Shown here one piece after another: positions 44,001 to 55,363 of a stretch of 64,000 bases of DNA; positions within the stretch are counted from its first letter, which is position 1, and every line of letters begins with the position of its first letter. The notes below the pieces were generated by a model. That model saw only the letters and a program-made list of their open reading frames with translations, did no database searches and had not been told where the DNA came from. The stretch is from Verticillium longisporum. Taxonomy: Eukaryota; Ascomycota; Sordariomycetes; Glomerellales; Plectosphaerellaceae. A program made the translations under genes and the position numbers. The DNA lies in assembly GCA_019188255.1 (NCBI GenBank), contig JAETXT010000004.1, positions 434,001 to 498,000 of the forward strand. Direction: 5' to 3'.

Positions 44001-46211
44001 CTAGTTCTTCCCAGCGTCTTCTTTGAGTGACACGATCCTGTTGAGGACAATCTTGTCGTCTGTGGAGTCCGAATCCATGGCCTATATCAAGTTAGCAGGT
44101 GCATTCAAAAGACAGCGGGTCAATGCATTGGCCACTCACAAAGTAGGCGATGCGCATCGCCTGGAACCGCACGCTCTCAGGTCCGCCCTTGCCCAGCTCA
44201 CTCTCGCCAGCAGCCTCGGGCCACGGCGCCCGCCGCCTGACCTCATCAAAGCCGCTCTCGATCATGGCCTCGGGTAGATGACCTCGCTGTCAGGGTTGAT
44301 GTCATTCAGGAATCCGCCCTCTGCGTCCTCAGGCTTGTCACTTTGAAGAGCGAGTTGTGTACCCTGGCCTCTACGCGTCTTGAGCCCTCCGAGCCAACCC
44401 AGGTGATGTAGGCCTTGGGCTTCTTGGCCTCCTTGTCAAACACCGCACGGACCTTGGTAATCTTGCCGGTCGCCTCGTCCTTGGTGAATGACGTCGCTTT
44501 GATGGGGTGAGGCGCGTTCATGAGACCGACCGTCTTGCCGGGGGCGAGACGGAAGTAGTCCTTGCTATCGACTTCACGGAAGTCAGAGCGGTCGATGTAG
44601 ATGGTTGACGTGAACTTGACGGTGTGTGAGCCCATCTTGGGGTCCTTGGGTGAGAACGGCAGGTCCAGCTCGATACTCTCCGTAGCATCCTCGATGACGA
44701 CCGGAATGGGGTCAAGGACCATCATGAGACGGGGGACTGGGGTCGTTAGGCAAGTGATTCCAAGGCCCAGTAAACAGAGAAATCTTACCGGTAGCTTCCA
44801 GATACTTGCGGATGGATTGCTCAAAGCGCTTGATCTGGATGAGCGTTTCGGCCGTAGTGACGCCAAGCTCGTTCACGAATTGCAGGATAGCCGCCGGCGG
44901 CACCTCTCCTCTTGACGGCAACCAGGGTGAAAAGCCTGGGGTCGTCCCAGTTGCGGACAAACTTCTCCTCGGCAAGCTTCTGCATCTTACGCTTGCCGAG
45001 GACGGTGCCAGCAATATTGAGGCGGCCATACTCGCGCTGCATAGGCTGATGGTCAACAAGCGCCGCGTTGAGCCACTCGTAACTTTGACGCGAGAGCAAG
45101 AATTCGCGTGTGCAGAGCGAGTGGCTAGTCGTATCAGCCAAGAACTACAAAGACGTACAGAGGAATCAAACCTAATGTTCTCCATGCTATCGACCAAGCA
45201 ATGCGTGAAATCGTACCTAAGGGTGTTAATCGCCACGGTTTGCCAGCAGCCAAGACACTTACGTTGGGTAGATTTTCCATTGGTTCCCAGTCCTGAAATG
45301 CTCCTGCTCCTTGGGAATTCTGTATGCCGCGAGATCCCACATTTGAGGCTTCATAGGTCAGTAGGAGAGCATGCAAATAGACCTTTCGGTTGACTCACGT
45401 TGTTATCGGTGATATCTTGCTTCATCCTGAGGAAGGCCTCCTTCGGCTGATATTGGCCGTCGCGCATGCCTCTGAATTTGGTCAAGTTGTCTTCTACAGT
45501 CTGTTCGGCATGCTTGCAACGGTATCGCGGCGATGATCCCTTCTCGCCACCTCGCTGAAGTTTGATCTCAGTGTCGGGACAGACGCAGACATAGGCCTTC
45601 TCGAGGTTGATCATCTTCTCAGCAAGATCATAGAGCTGCTGGAAGTAGTCGCTCGAATGCGTGATCTTGGCAGGTGTGAATCCAAGCCAAGTGACCATAT
45701 CCTTGATAGCCGTGAAGTATTTTTCCTCCTCTTTCTCGGGGTTCGTATCGTCGTATCGCAGAAGACTAAAGACTACCAATTAGTTGTGCGCGGTCGTCTC
45801 GACGAACCTCGTGGAGCACTGACCATTGTCCGCCGTGGTACTTGGCAAAGCCAAAGTTGACCGCGATAGCCTTCGCGTGTCCGATATGAAGGAAGCCGTT
45901 GGGCTCAGGAGGGAATCGCGTAACGACGGGCTTCACGGGACGCTCCTTGTAGACCTCCTCCAGGAAGCCCTGCTTGAAAATGGCCTCGGGGTCGATGACA
46001 GCCTCTTCCTCCTTTTTCGCAGGCTTGGGAGCTTCCTTTTGTCAGCGCCAGCCGCAGAGGCAACAGCTGCTTTCGCTTCCTTTGCCTTCGCGGCGGCGGC
46101 CTTCTTTGCGCGCTTGGCCTGGCGCTTCTTCAGCTCGCCCTTGCTGACCATCTCGCCCGTCTCCTCATCGAGCTGGAGCTTCGCCGTCGACTCGGTGATA
46201 GCGTCCGCCAT
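44001..46211 (-). CDS. Cytosolic glutaminyl-tRNA synthetase, with four apparent single-base errors
   Basis: This enzyme charges tRNA-Gln with glutamine. The ATG at 46211 starts a Lys/Ala-rich helical extension, then the class I signature [17 protein letters not shown] (HIGH). It continues with [39 protein letters not shown], the KMSKS-equivalent TVLGKRK, and [18 protein letters not shown]. The anticodon-binding beta-barrel part shows [15 protein letters not shown] and [19 protein letters not shown]. Several introns are present and the stop is at 44001-44003. The reading frame needs one added base at four places (about 46034-46041, 44898-44903, 44338-44344 and 44270-44277). An essential enzyme cannot carry four breaks, so these are taken as sequence errors. 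The Ser to Gly change in the KMSKS region is unusual. Confidence 0.9.
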
Positions 46212-46842
46212 GGTGTCGAAGTCGCAATGATCTTCTGGTTGGTTGCGGTTATGTGTGATGTCGTATCGGTATGCTTCGCTGTCTGCGTCAAGCTCAATTC
46301 GGGTTCACAATGTTGGGTGGACAATGGCAGGTTCAAAGAAGCGCGGGGCACAAATTGAGTCACGATAACTGAGGCTGATCGACGAGGGGTCGCGATAAGG
46401 ACTGTGCTTTAAGATTAGATAAGCCCAGCTCTGATCTAGAGACCAGCTCAGAGCAGAGCTCGTCGACCCATGATGCCGTCCAGCCACATTTACCGCAGCT
46501 TCGAGCGAGAGATATCGTTGGAAGGGTTTCCCTTTTCTTTTAGAATCACTCCAAGATTGCTCGAGTTTGATGGGGGCGCAAATCTTGAATGAGGACCTTG
46601 GGAGGTAAGATGTGCTTCACCTGCCGCCCATGAAATCATGGCCCCGCCCCCACCAAAGCCAGTGCTGAAGCTCCCCTGGTTGGCATTTCGTCATGGTCAT
46701 ACCAGCCTCGACGGACTTCTGCCTTGCCGGTCGCGACAGCTTTTCTGCATCTTCGCGCCAGCTTCTCTTCTCCAAATACCGAACCTGAGTCGACCGAAAA
46801 TAGGCCTCTAACTCACACTTGAAAGCGCGCTCCATTACGAAC

Positions 46843-47626
46843 ATGGCTTCCGACATTCCCTCCGTCGCCCTGCTCTACAAGCTCGGCAAGCTGAAGGCGC
46901 CCAAGAAGCCCTTGCACCCCGCCAATGAATCATACAACCGCATCGTCGGCACCATCCGTGGCGATATCACCCAGCTTTCCGTCGATGCCATCGTCAACGC
47001 TGCCAACGGTTCTCTGCTTGGCGGCGGCGGTGTCGACGGCGCCATTCACCGCGGCGCTGGCCCCAAGCTCTTGGCTGAATGTCGCACCCTTGACGGATGT
47101 GATACAGGCAAGGCCAAGATCACCGACGCTTACGAGCTGCCCTGCAAGAAGGTCATCCACACCGTCGGTCCGATCTATTACATCGAGGGTCCAGCTGCGG
47201 CGGAGAAACACTTGCGAGGGTGCTATGAGTCGAGCCTGGCCCTGGCAGTGGAGAACGGCTGCCGCAGCATCGCCTTCAGCTCTGTCAGTACCGGCGTCTA
47301 CGGCTATCCCAGCCAAGAAGCTGCGCATACGGCTGTCGAGGTCACTCGGAGATTTCTTGAGGGTCCCGATGGCACCAAGCTGAGCAAAATTATCTTTTGT
47401 ACCTTCGAGATGAAGGACGTCCAGGCCTACGACAAGGCCCTCCCGTGAGTAGTCCCCAGAAGGCAGGTTCCGTTCCACTGACATGATTCATTCACAGTAA
47501 ATACTTTCCTCCAGAGGAACCCAACGTCAAAGTTGACACAGCAGACGCGGCGGAGGAGGCCAGAGAAGCCAAAGCAGTTGCCGCCGAGCTGTCTAGTGTT
47601 CCCAAGAATGGCCCTACAGGCCCTTA
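46843..47626 (+). CDS. Macrodomain protein (ADP-ribose hydrolase type)
   Basis: A stand-alone macrodomain of about 243 residues that would bind ADP-ribose and remove ADP-ribose or acetyl-ADP-ribose from targets. Family blocks: [20 protein letters not shown], then [14 protein letters not shown] (the conserved Asn and Gly-rich loops), [20 protein letters not shown], and the phosphate loop [12 protein letters not shown]. One intron (47445-47497) separates the C-terminal tail, which is Ala/Glu-rich and probably disordered. The TAA is at 47624-47626. The gene is divergent from glutaminyl-tRNA synthetase across 631 bp. It resembles MacroD1/2-type and bacterial YmdB-type hydrolases; intracellular, with no targeting signal seen. 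Confidence 0.92.
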
Positions 47627-48574
47627 AGCTTGACCTTCGTTTCTTTAGCAATGCCAATGTGATCATGCCTCCGGGTCGTTTGGTTACGGCATGGTATACG
47701 GGATGCTGGTAATACAACAGTAACAAGGAGTCGGGAGTTCAAGTTTGAGGCCACATTGATGAACCTTCGGGTTCTTGAAATCAGTCACACAGTTACTCGT
47801 AAGTGTGGGCCGCCTGGCATCACTCACGATCAAAGGAAGACAAATCATTTTGATCCAGTTGCAGGGTCACGAACGTGCAACTTCTGGTCGATGCTTGATG
47901 TTACGCGAAGCAAGCGATGCCCAAACCCGCCTCAGTACTCCAACGCAATAGCATATTTTTAGTCGCCCTGTAGATCGCGATGTGCTTCACAGAAGTTTTC
48001 TCATGCACAGTATCTACCCAAAAAACCTCGAATTTGTATGCTTGCGAGTGATGCTACACAGACCGTTGGCCCAAAGTACTGTTCTGGACACACGTCTCGG
48101 CGTGTAGAGCGAGCGCTAAGAGCTCGTAGACACTTTGACAGCGACCACCTAGGAGATCAACATAGTTCACCTTCACGCCTTCTCGACCTGGCCTACAGAT
48201 GGCTATTGAAAGCTTGCTGTACTCACAGGAACCTCTGACATTGCAACTACACATCAACACCTGAACCAAACTAATCTTCAGCACTTAACTTGCAAGCTCT
48301 TGCGTATTGAGTCTTGCGTATTGAGCCTGTGCAAAACAAATTGTTGACTCTGGTTTGGTAGCTACGGCACCTCGGACAGAAGCTGTAAGCCCAATCTCTC
48401 CCTCGGCTGTCCTTCTTACAGGCATGTCGCATTCATCAGATGCGGGAGGGATCAAAGTCACTTTGCAGCGCTATCTAGAGTTTGCTTCGCCCATGAAGTT
48501 ATACCCCTGATGGTCTCATGCTTGATCATTAGACATGACCAAGTCTTAGGTAGACAACAGAACTACCGAAAGGC
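47627..48574. other. Convergent intergenic space
   Basis: About 950 bp between the macrodomain and histidine phosphatase stops. It is fairly AT-rich, with a short direct repeat TCTTGCGTATTGAG near 48300-48326, and no gene or RNA that I recognise. Confidence 0.4.
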
Positions 48575-49909
48575 TCAGACTGCCTTCTGCATCGCAAATT
48601 CCCCGTACTTAAACTCTCCCGACATGGCCTTCTTCAGCAATTCAAGCCTCCACTCAATGACATCGCCTGACGGGCCATTTGCCAGCTCCTCCTCGAGCTT
48701 CTTCAGCCACGGTTGCCACTTGTCCGACCTCCCCTCCATGCAGTCCTTTTGAATCTTTTCAAAGCCCGAATTAATGTCTGCGCAATATGACTCATCTATT
48801 TGGGCACTTTCTTCTCTCTGGAGGGCTTCATCAGATGCTTGTAAGTCCTCCTGTTGCCTTTCGGTTCGTGGTGTTCGACTGACAAGCAGTGCGATCGTCG
48901 CAGCGTTGTCAAAGTCGAAAATGCGGTAGTTGCTTTGGTTCGTAGAGTATCCCAGACAGCGCAGAATGGACTGTATCGCCCTGTTGTGCGAGACAATGTG
49001 GACCGCGCTCGACGGCCTGTTGGTAGTATCATCGAAGATATTGGCAAGTTCCTTTTCGATCCGAATGTCGACATTTATGTAGGTCTCGGCAGTACGAAAG
49101 CCATCGTCTTCGTCTGGCAGGTCGTCCTCGAGCTTCACAGACAGTTGCTTGGGTTCGCCAAGTTCCGAAAGTGTCTCGAGTATGTCACTTTTGTTGCCTC
49201 GCCCGTCCGACACGTGCAGGTGTCCTGGGCCCATGAACTCGCGAAGGCCATCACGGGGGAAGAGCGTCAACGGCATATTCGTGGGAAGATACCTTGCCGC
49301 ACAAATCACCGCGGTCTGCAAGGTCCTCTTTAAAGTACTGCAGTACACCACAGAGGGTACAGCGTACTTGACAGCCTCAGAGGTGGATATCAGGTCCCCT
49401 GCCATTGCCGCTTCTTGTTCGCCGCTGTTCGTGAGAGCTGGATCTCGATCCTGAGAAAAGTGCGCGCAGACGGCAGAGTATTGGTCCCCACCCGTTTCCA
49501 TGGCGTCGGCATTATGCTTCGATTGGCCATGACGCGTTATGTATAAAACCTTGCAGTTGATAGGGCCACCATTTTCCATGATGAGCCGTGTAAGGATGTC
49601 TTCCGGTGTGTCATCTGTGTATATTGCCGGTGTCGGGCTGATATACCTGTGTTCCAGAGTGATGACGCTCTTGTCATCCTTATCGTTCTGAAGTCGGTTG
49701 AGGTCGTTGAATTCCTTCACCACTCTGAACTGGTATGGCCGTTTAAGCGGTGGAATTGGGTTCGGCCTTATTGGGCCCATTGCGTGAAATGAAACCCCGG
49801 AGTTTGTGTTCTTCTGATGGCTCGTAATTTTCTTCGTGCCAATTGAAATATCGGTGCTCTCTTGTCGCATGAGGCTGTCATCCTCTCGCAACGTCACCAA
49901 GGTTGACAT
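48575..49909 (-). CDS. Histidine phosphatase (phosphoglycerate mutase) superfamily protein
   Basis: An intronless 444-residue protein. After a polar N-terminus of about 120 residues comes the catalytic signature LYITRHGQSKHNADAM, then YCSTLKRTLQTA (second Arg), FPRDGLREFMGPGHLHVSD (acid residue region) and HIVSHNRAIQSILRCLG (second His). All catalytic positions of the superfamily are kept. The C-terminal 110 residues are acidic and helical. The layout is like the fructose-2,6-bisphosphatase or PGM-like branch, but there is no kinase domain and the N-terminus is not one I know. The substrate may be a phosphorylated metabolite; not resolved. Probably cytosolic. Confidence 0.85.
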   Translation of the reverse strand: MSTLVTLREDDSLMRQESTDISIGTKKITSHQKNTNSGVSFHAMGPIRPNPIPPLKRPYQFRVVKEFNDLNRLQNDKDDKSVITLEHRYISPTPAIYTDDTPEDILTRLIMENGGPINCKVLYITRHGQSKHNADAMETGGDQYSAVCAHFSQDRDPALTNSGEQEAAMAGDLISTSEAVKYAVPSVVYCSTLKRTLQTAVICAARYLPTNMPLTLFPRDGLREFMGPGHLHVSDGRGNKSDILETLSELGEPKQLSVKLEDDLPDEDDGFRTAETYINVDIRIEKELANIFDDTTNRPSSAVHIVSHNRAIQSILRCLGYSTNQSNYRIFDFDNAATIALLVSRTPRTERQQEDLQASDEALQREESAQIDESYCADINSGFEKIQKDCMEGRSDKWQPWLKKLEEELANGPSGDVIEWRLELLKKAMSGEFKYGEFAMQKAV

Positions 49910-51147
49910 CGTGAACTTAAGTACTTTCCTCTGCCTGTGTCACGTTCGTCAAAAAACGTCCTTGATAAGCAAAGCGGCAAGAATAAGCTTCCTGTACGTG
50001 TACCTAGCACTGTCACACCCATATAAGCATGTGATGACCTGCCATCACACTCCCACAAGATTCGCAAATCGAAGCGTTCGTCGAACTCTGGATTGTCTCA
50101 GCTGATGCGTGTTGTCAGGCGTTGGATGTTAATGTTCTGCATGGCCTGTGCTGGGATCAAGGAAGACTATCCATGACCGTGGTGACATCAAGCACTTTGC
50201 TTTCTCCAGCTGAACCTGCGTTGGTGAACAGGGTATTTGGGCTTGCGAGTCTATTTGTAGAAAGGCGCTACCCAGGTGACTGAGTCTAGTCAAATTTTGG
50301 GTTCGGTCTCCGGATCGGGCTTGCTATCGTTCTACCCCCTATTGGATTAGGGTGTGTTTCTGTACGCTGGCTTCAGGATGCTCGCATGTTGGGCACCTTT
50401 TCGATGTTGGCAGACCTTTAAGTTGCCCTACCTCGTGAAAGTTCAGACTTTCTTCTTTTATGTAAGATAGGAATATCTCGAGGACGCATGCTGGAAGGTG
50501 TGAATGTGCGGCACAACCCGCCGAGTTGGGAGGGGAGACAACGTCAATGAATGACCATGATGATGACATTTTAATCCGTCATGAAACTTGAAATTTAATT
50601 TTTAATCCTTCTTTGCTCCACCCTGAATGCACGAGTACAAGGCGTGGGAAATGTGGACGTTGCCTCAAGACAATCCCACCAAAACGGCTGCAAATCCACC
50701 GAATCCACCGAGGTCTCAGATCTTCATCATGCCGGTTGTTTGTCGATTTTTTATCTTCTGCCTGCTCCTCTGCGGGGCTTGAATGCCGCTGCACGATAGC
50801 CATGTTGATTGCCATTGTTGATGGAGCTGTTGTCCTGATCTTACCTAAAATTCACCATTTCCAGGTCAGCGTGTTCCAAGTCAAGCTATGTGGATGAGCA
50901 AGTATCTCCCCCTGAGGTAGGCGAATTCTGAGATTGATGTTGTCGATCTTCGTGACCGTGAGACTACAGGGAAGAAATGCGTTGTTCATCGGCGTGGTCT
51001 GTATTCTTTTGGCCTAGAGTAGAGAGAGAACAAATTGTGATGAGCTTCCTCAGACCCGAACATGCAGCATTAGATCACCCCAGCTTCCTCTGGGAATGCA
51101 TGAAGAATGAGCAGCCAGTTGATGAAGTTGATAATCCTCAGAACCCT

Positions 51148-51959
51148 CTATTCGAGGCTCCAGTATGCAGTTCTGAATGACCAGTTTGGTGATGGTGCGG
51201 CAAGTTCAGTCAGAGCTGCAAAGACCTCGTCGGTCCACTTCTCGAGCGAGGCCGCAGCCGAAAGCCAACCAATTAGTATAAGATCCGGGAAATTCCTAGG
51301 GAAACTAATGCGTCGACTGTTGGACTCTTCGAATATATTAACTGACGGCGATTCTGATCTTTCTCGGACACCATCTTTCGAAAACTCTTCACGCCATACA
51401 GGAGTGGTCCTCTCCCTCATCTGTGTTCAGGCACGGGTGTTTGACGTTGATTCCAAGCAAAGAGCGGCTGATCCATACTTCACAACCTCGAAAATCCAGA
51501 ATACTTCGCTGGAGGAGAATCTCCCTGTAAAACTTGGATCGGGTAGTGTAGTATCGTGTCCAAGCAGTGGGGCCTTGAGCACCATATCTTGCGCGTCCCC
51601 TCGGCCCTCCTCGGAATTAGCCTCATGAGCAGCCGGGTGCATCATCAGAGCTACTCCAACAGGTACGTTCTCGACATGAAGCCGCTTCGCTTCTCAGGCG
51701 GCCTGATCCAGGCACTGGTCGTCAACTTCCCACTATTATCATTGTTCTGTATTATGAGATCTGTTGATTCCCGGTCAAACTTGCTGAACACGAATGTGGG
51801 TTTCAGGTCGATCTCAACGCAGATCTGATCATCAAGATATGACCAAATTGTACAATGAACAACAACACCCGTGTATTCACTGCACGAGTACCACGAACAG
51901 AAAAAGAGGGCTTCGGGGGCCAGGCTTAGCTTTAGTAGCCCGGAGCGCCTGTAGACCAT
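51148..51959 (-). pseudogene. Unrecognised coding relic
   Basis: On the minus strand two protein-like stretches lie end to end. The first (51959-51651) contains LDDQICVEIDLKPTFVFSKF; the second (about 51670-51148) contains ENVPVGVALMMHPAAHEANS, then FRTAYWSLE before a stop. The second is interrupted by one in-frame TGA at 51427-51429, and the two are in different frames, which an intron near 51660 or an indel could explain. The amino-acid mix looks like real protein, but I recognise no family. It could be a decayed gene, or an active gene with an intron covering the TGA. Confidence 0.3.
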
Positions 51960-53937
51960 TCTTTACAACAAAGTTAGGAGAGTGTGACTAGAGGCATCGC
52001 GATATGGTTGACCAGCGGTGCCACTGGATGCTTCGCGAAGTAAGAAGGATTGACGCTTGAAAAGCGATGTGAATCGCCTCACATTCCAGGCCATGTGTCA
52101 AAATGATAAGCTAAAAGGGATGGATCCGGAGGCTTACGAGACTGCGGGAGCAAGTGTTTCAGCATTAGAGAAGTCTCTGCGCCCTTCGAACTTGACCATT
52201 TCATGGGAGCTGTTCAACGAGCCAGCGGGGGGATGTTTTAGGACCCAAGGCTGAGGGGAACACACTCGAAGTGCAAGGCTAAGCATAGAGGTGTTTACCA
52301 AAATCCTCATCACAATAAAATTATCTGCTACTCACATATGAGAAGGACACATCAAGTCTATTTATACCACATGGATTCTAGGACGGACTTGGAGGCAGCC
52401 TGAGCATGGGCGCACTTGCGTCGTGCTTGGCCGTCCACCAGACAATCCGGTCACTGCAGTGATCGCCGAGTGCGGCAAATATATCATTTCCCAATTACGA
52501 TCGCCATTCTTCCGATTTGAAGGAGAGATTCCCAGTCTCCTACAACAGCATCTTCTCGGCCCTCGACCCTGCGAATATGCATCCAAGAGAGAAGGCCCCG
52601 CGGTCGGTCGACGTCGGTGATTTCTTCGGGATAAGGATCGTAGTTCGGTATGTATTCGAAGACGCAGGAGCCGAGTTTCAGGGACCCGGGGACATCGCAA
52701 GTGTCAGGGCAAGCTGACGCCCGGTACAGAATGAAGAGGTCGGCGTTGCGAGCTTCCCTAAGATCGCGACGTCAAGCAACGGCTTCGACTACTCATCCAG
52801 GTCGTGTGGGTCCCTTACGATTACCGAGCTATTGCCGATGACGTTACGCTAAAAAAGTACCTGAGCCGCGACCATCACACCGAGGCACACTGTACGCCAC
52901 GTCCCCGAGTGCATGCAGTTGACGATGGCGGGGGATAAGAAAAATTCTTATCGATATCTCGTCTTTCTGGAGGCGGGGTGATAGCACCTTGTCTGCCTGG
53001 CTGAGCTGCTTACAGGCACCATGGTCATCAGCTCTTGGGTACGCAGGTAGTACAACTGTCTTCAAGTCCAGAGGAAACCAGTGGAGACCAGAGGAGAACC
53101 AATGGAGCCAGATGAGACAGGCGGTGAATACATGAAAACATGGCTGTCAGCTAGGCTGTGAGGTGTGAGGGTGGGTGTCATTGCAGCAGTCATTGCAGCA
53201 GTCATTGCAGCAACACCGCCCAGAGCCGAGCCGTACTTCTCGACGTAGATCTCTCAATCTGGGCGAAAGATGGGCAAAAGCCGAGAATCACCCAAAAGAA
53301 TGGCATGCTCGCAGCTTTGGAGAAACGCACTGCGCTCAAGCTCCAGGTCGAGGCTCGAACCAGGGCCGTCGGAAGGCCCGTGGCAAGAAAAGAAGATCCG
53401 AGTGGTCCGGAATGTTCAGCGAGCTTCGACTCGAGACTAGACCTTTTTGCCGTGGCGACAGCCCTTGCACGAGGAGCGCAGAGCTACAAAGTACCTACAA
53501 AGCACAGACGAGCTAGAAGACCATGCCGATGATGCGCGTTCTAGCCTGGATGCCGTAGAGTATTGTACGGGAGTCGGACGGGCACTTGACGTCAACCACT
53601 CCATCGGGGGTGGCGAGGCCGATACTGAATAAATCATTGACACGAGCCAGATGGCACTGTTTGTACCAGGCGTTCCGGCTGACTGGCCCGCATCATCGCC
53701 CACCCGCCAGAAGGCTGCTTTCATTTCAGAGCCAGTTGAGTTGAGGCTGGGGTCTGGCTTCCCCAGCTGACAGGGATGGAATAGGTCATATGTATTCGGT
53801 CACAGGGAACAAGGGAGTGCGTGTGTTGCACAGTATCACGACGCTGACATGGCATCGAAGGGCTGTGGTTTGGCGTGGAGCACTAGAAGGCTCAGTGTCG
53901 CGAGAGCTGGGGTGATGTTTGTGCAGCGATTGAAGAT

Positions 53938-53941
<4 letters not shown>

Positions 53942-53971
<30 letters not shown>
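53942..53971. repeat. Poly-T tract of 30 bases
   Basis: An uninterrupted run of 30 T, by far the longest homopolymer in the window. On the minus strand it would read as a poly-A tail. No retroelement coding sequence or target-site duplication could be recognised beside it. Confidence 0.9.
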
Positions 53972-53973
<2 letters not shown>

Positions 53974-55363
53974 GCACTGAACAGTTTCTTCACGACAGAA
54001 ACAATAGACTGTGGACCGTGGTGAGCCAGTCGAGGCGCTCGCATGGAATTCAATCAAGACATTGACATCAACCATAGGGTCCTGCAGCGAAGATCGTAGG
54101 CGGTTGGACAGCGCATGCTCCGTTTGGATGGCTCTCGAGGTTTGAAGGGCTGAAGCGAAACCTTGGAGGGGCGCTCGGTGGGGCCTGGAGGGGGCCTGGG
54201 GGCTAGAGGGGCGCTGAGCGGGAGGGGCAGCAGAGCAGAATGCCAATGCATCGGAAGACCTGCAAGCCTGGTTCTGGTTGCGCTTCCAAAGATCCCCGGA
54301 GGAATGGCCCCGTTTCGGTGTTGGGTAGCCAGCGGTGTCCGGCTCCCAAGTTCGGTCCTTGCCTCTCGACCTCGCACTTCCACGTGCCTTTCAGGCAAGC
54401 GAGCGTGCCCTGGGATGGGGATGCAGCAAGTTGGCGAGGGCCACAGGCGGGTGGGAAAATGGCAAAACGCCTAGGAAATTTCGTGCAGGAACAAACATCC
54501 AAACGGCTCTCACCGCCTTGTTGAAGAAGCCTCAAACAGACTAGCGTCTCGCGATAACGCCGATAAGCGTCAATCGGCCAAGGGTCATTGGGCTTGGGTC
54601 GCTGGGGCGCTGAGCCGAGAGAAGGGCATCAAGGCGTTACTGCCGCTGTTGCTGCTGCTACTGCTACATAGTACCTTGCTCTGCTCCTAGTGAAATTTTC
54701 TCGCTCTGCCCCTCCCCCTCCAGTGTGGTGCAGCCTGTGTCGCCCATGGGTCCACACCCCTCCGAAAGAAGTGGGGCCGTGCCCTTGCCTCTAGCGTCGC
54801 TGGGCCAAAAAAAACGAGGGGCGCAAGAAAAAAAAAAGTTGAGGGCAGTTCCCCCCCCCCTCCTCCCTCCAGGGCAATCCGTCAGTGAGGGGTGACCACC
54901 GATAAGCAGAGCCAGCACCAAAACCCCGTCAAGGACAGATAAAATCCTTCCCACCCGCGACTTTTTCCCTCGCTCCCACCTTGACCCTTTCACCCCTCCG
55001 AATCCTCCATTCTTTTCCTCCTCCTGGTTGTCGTCTTCCTCCGGACGCAATTTCAAAAGACAAAAGCAAAAGAGCCGCAATAGAGCAGATACGACCTCCA
55101 TCGTCTTCTGCGGGCCCCTCTTCCACACGACTCCTCCACCCCTCCCTCTTCCAAAAGTCTTCTTTTGCGTACGCAGCATAGACTTTCGGTTTTTTGTTCC
55201 TTCCTTTCGACGACTTAGATCTCGATAGACGTTGCATCTCATCTCCAGAGAAGCAGCACAACAAAAAAGTCAAACGGTTTCACTATCCGAAGACTTTTCT
55301 GTCCCTTCCACACAACCACCACCACCTTCTCTCTCCCGAAGTCTCGTACTATTTACCGACAAC

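Larger units (their letters stand above)
49910..55363. other. Gene-poor region upstream of eEF3
   Basis: About 5.4 kb with short, inconsistent frames only, apart from the relic at 51.1-52.0 kb and the poly-T tract at 53.9 kb, listed separately. The last kilobase (54.4-55.36 kb) is pyrimidine-rich and probably holds the eEF3 promoter and leader. A short repeat TCATTGCAGCAG occurs about three times near 53177-53213. Confidence 0.4.
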
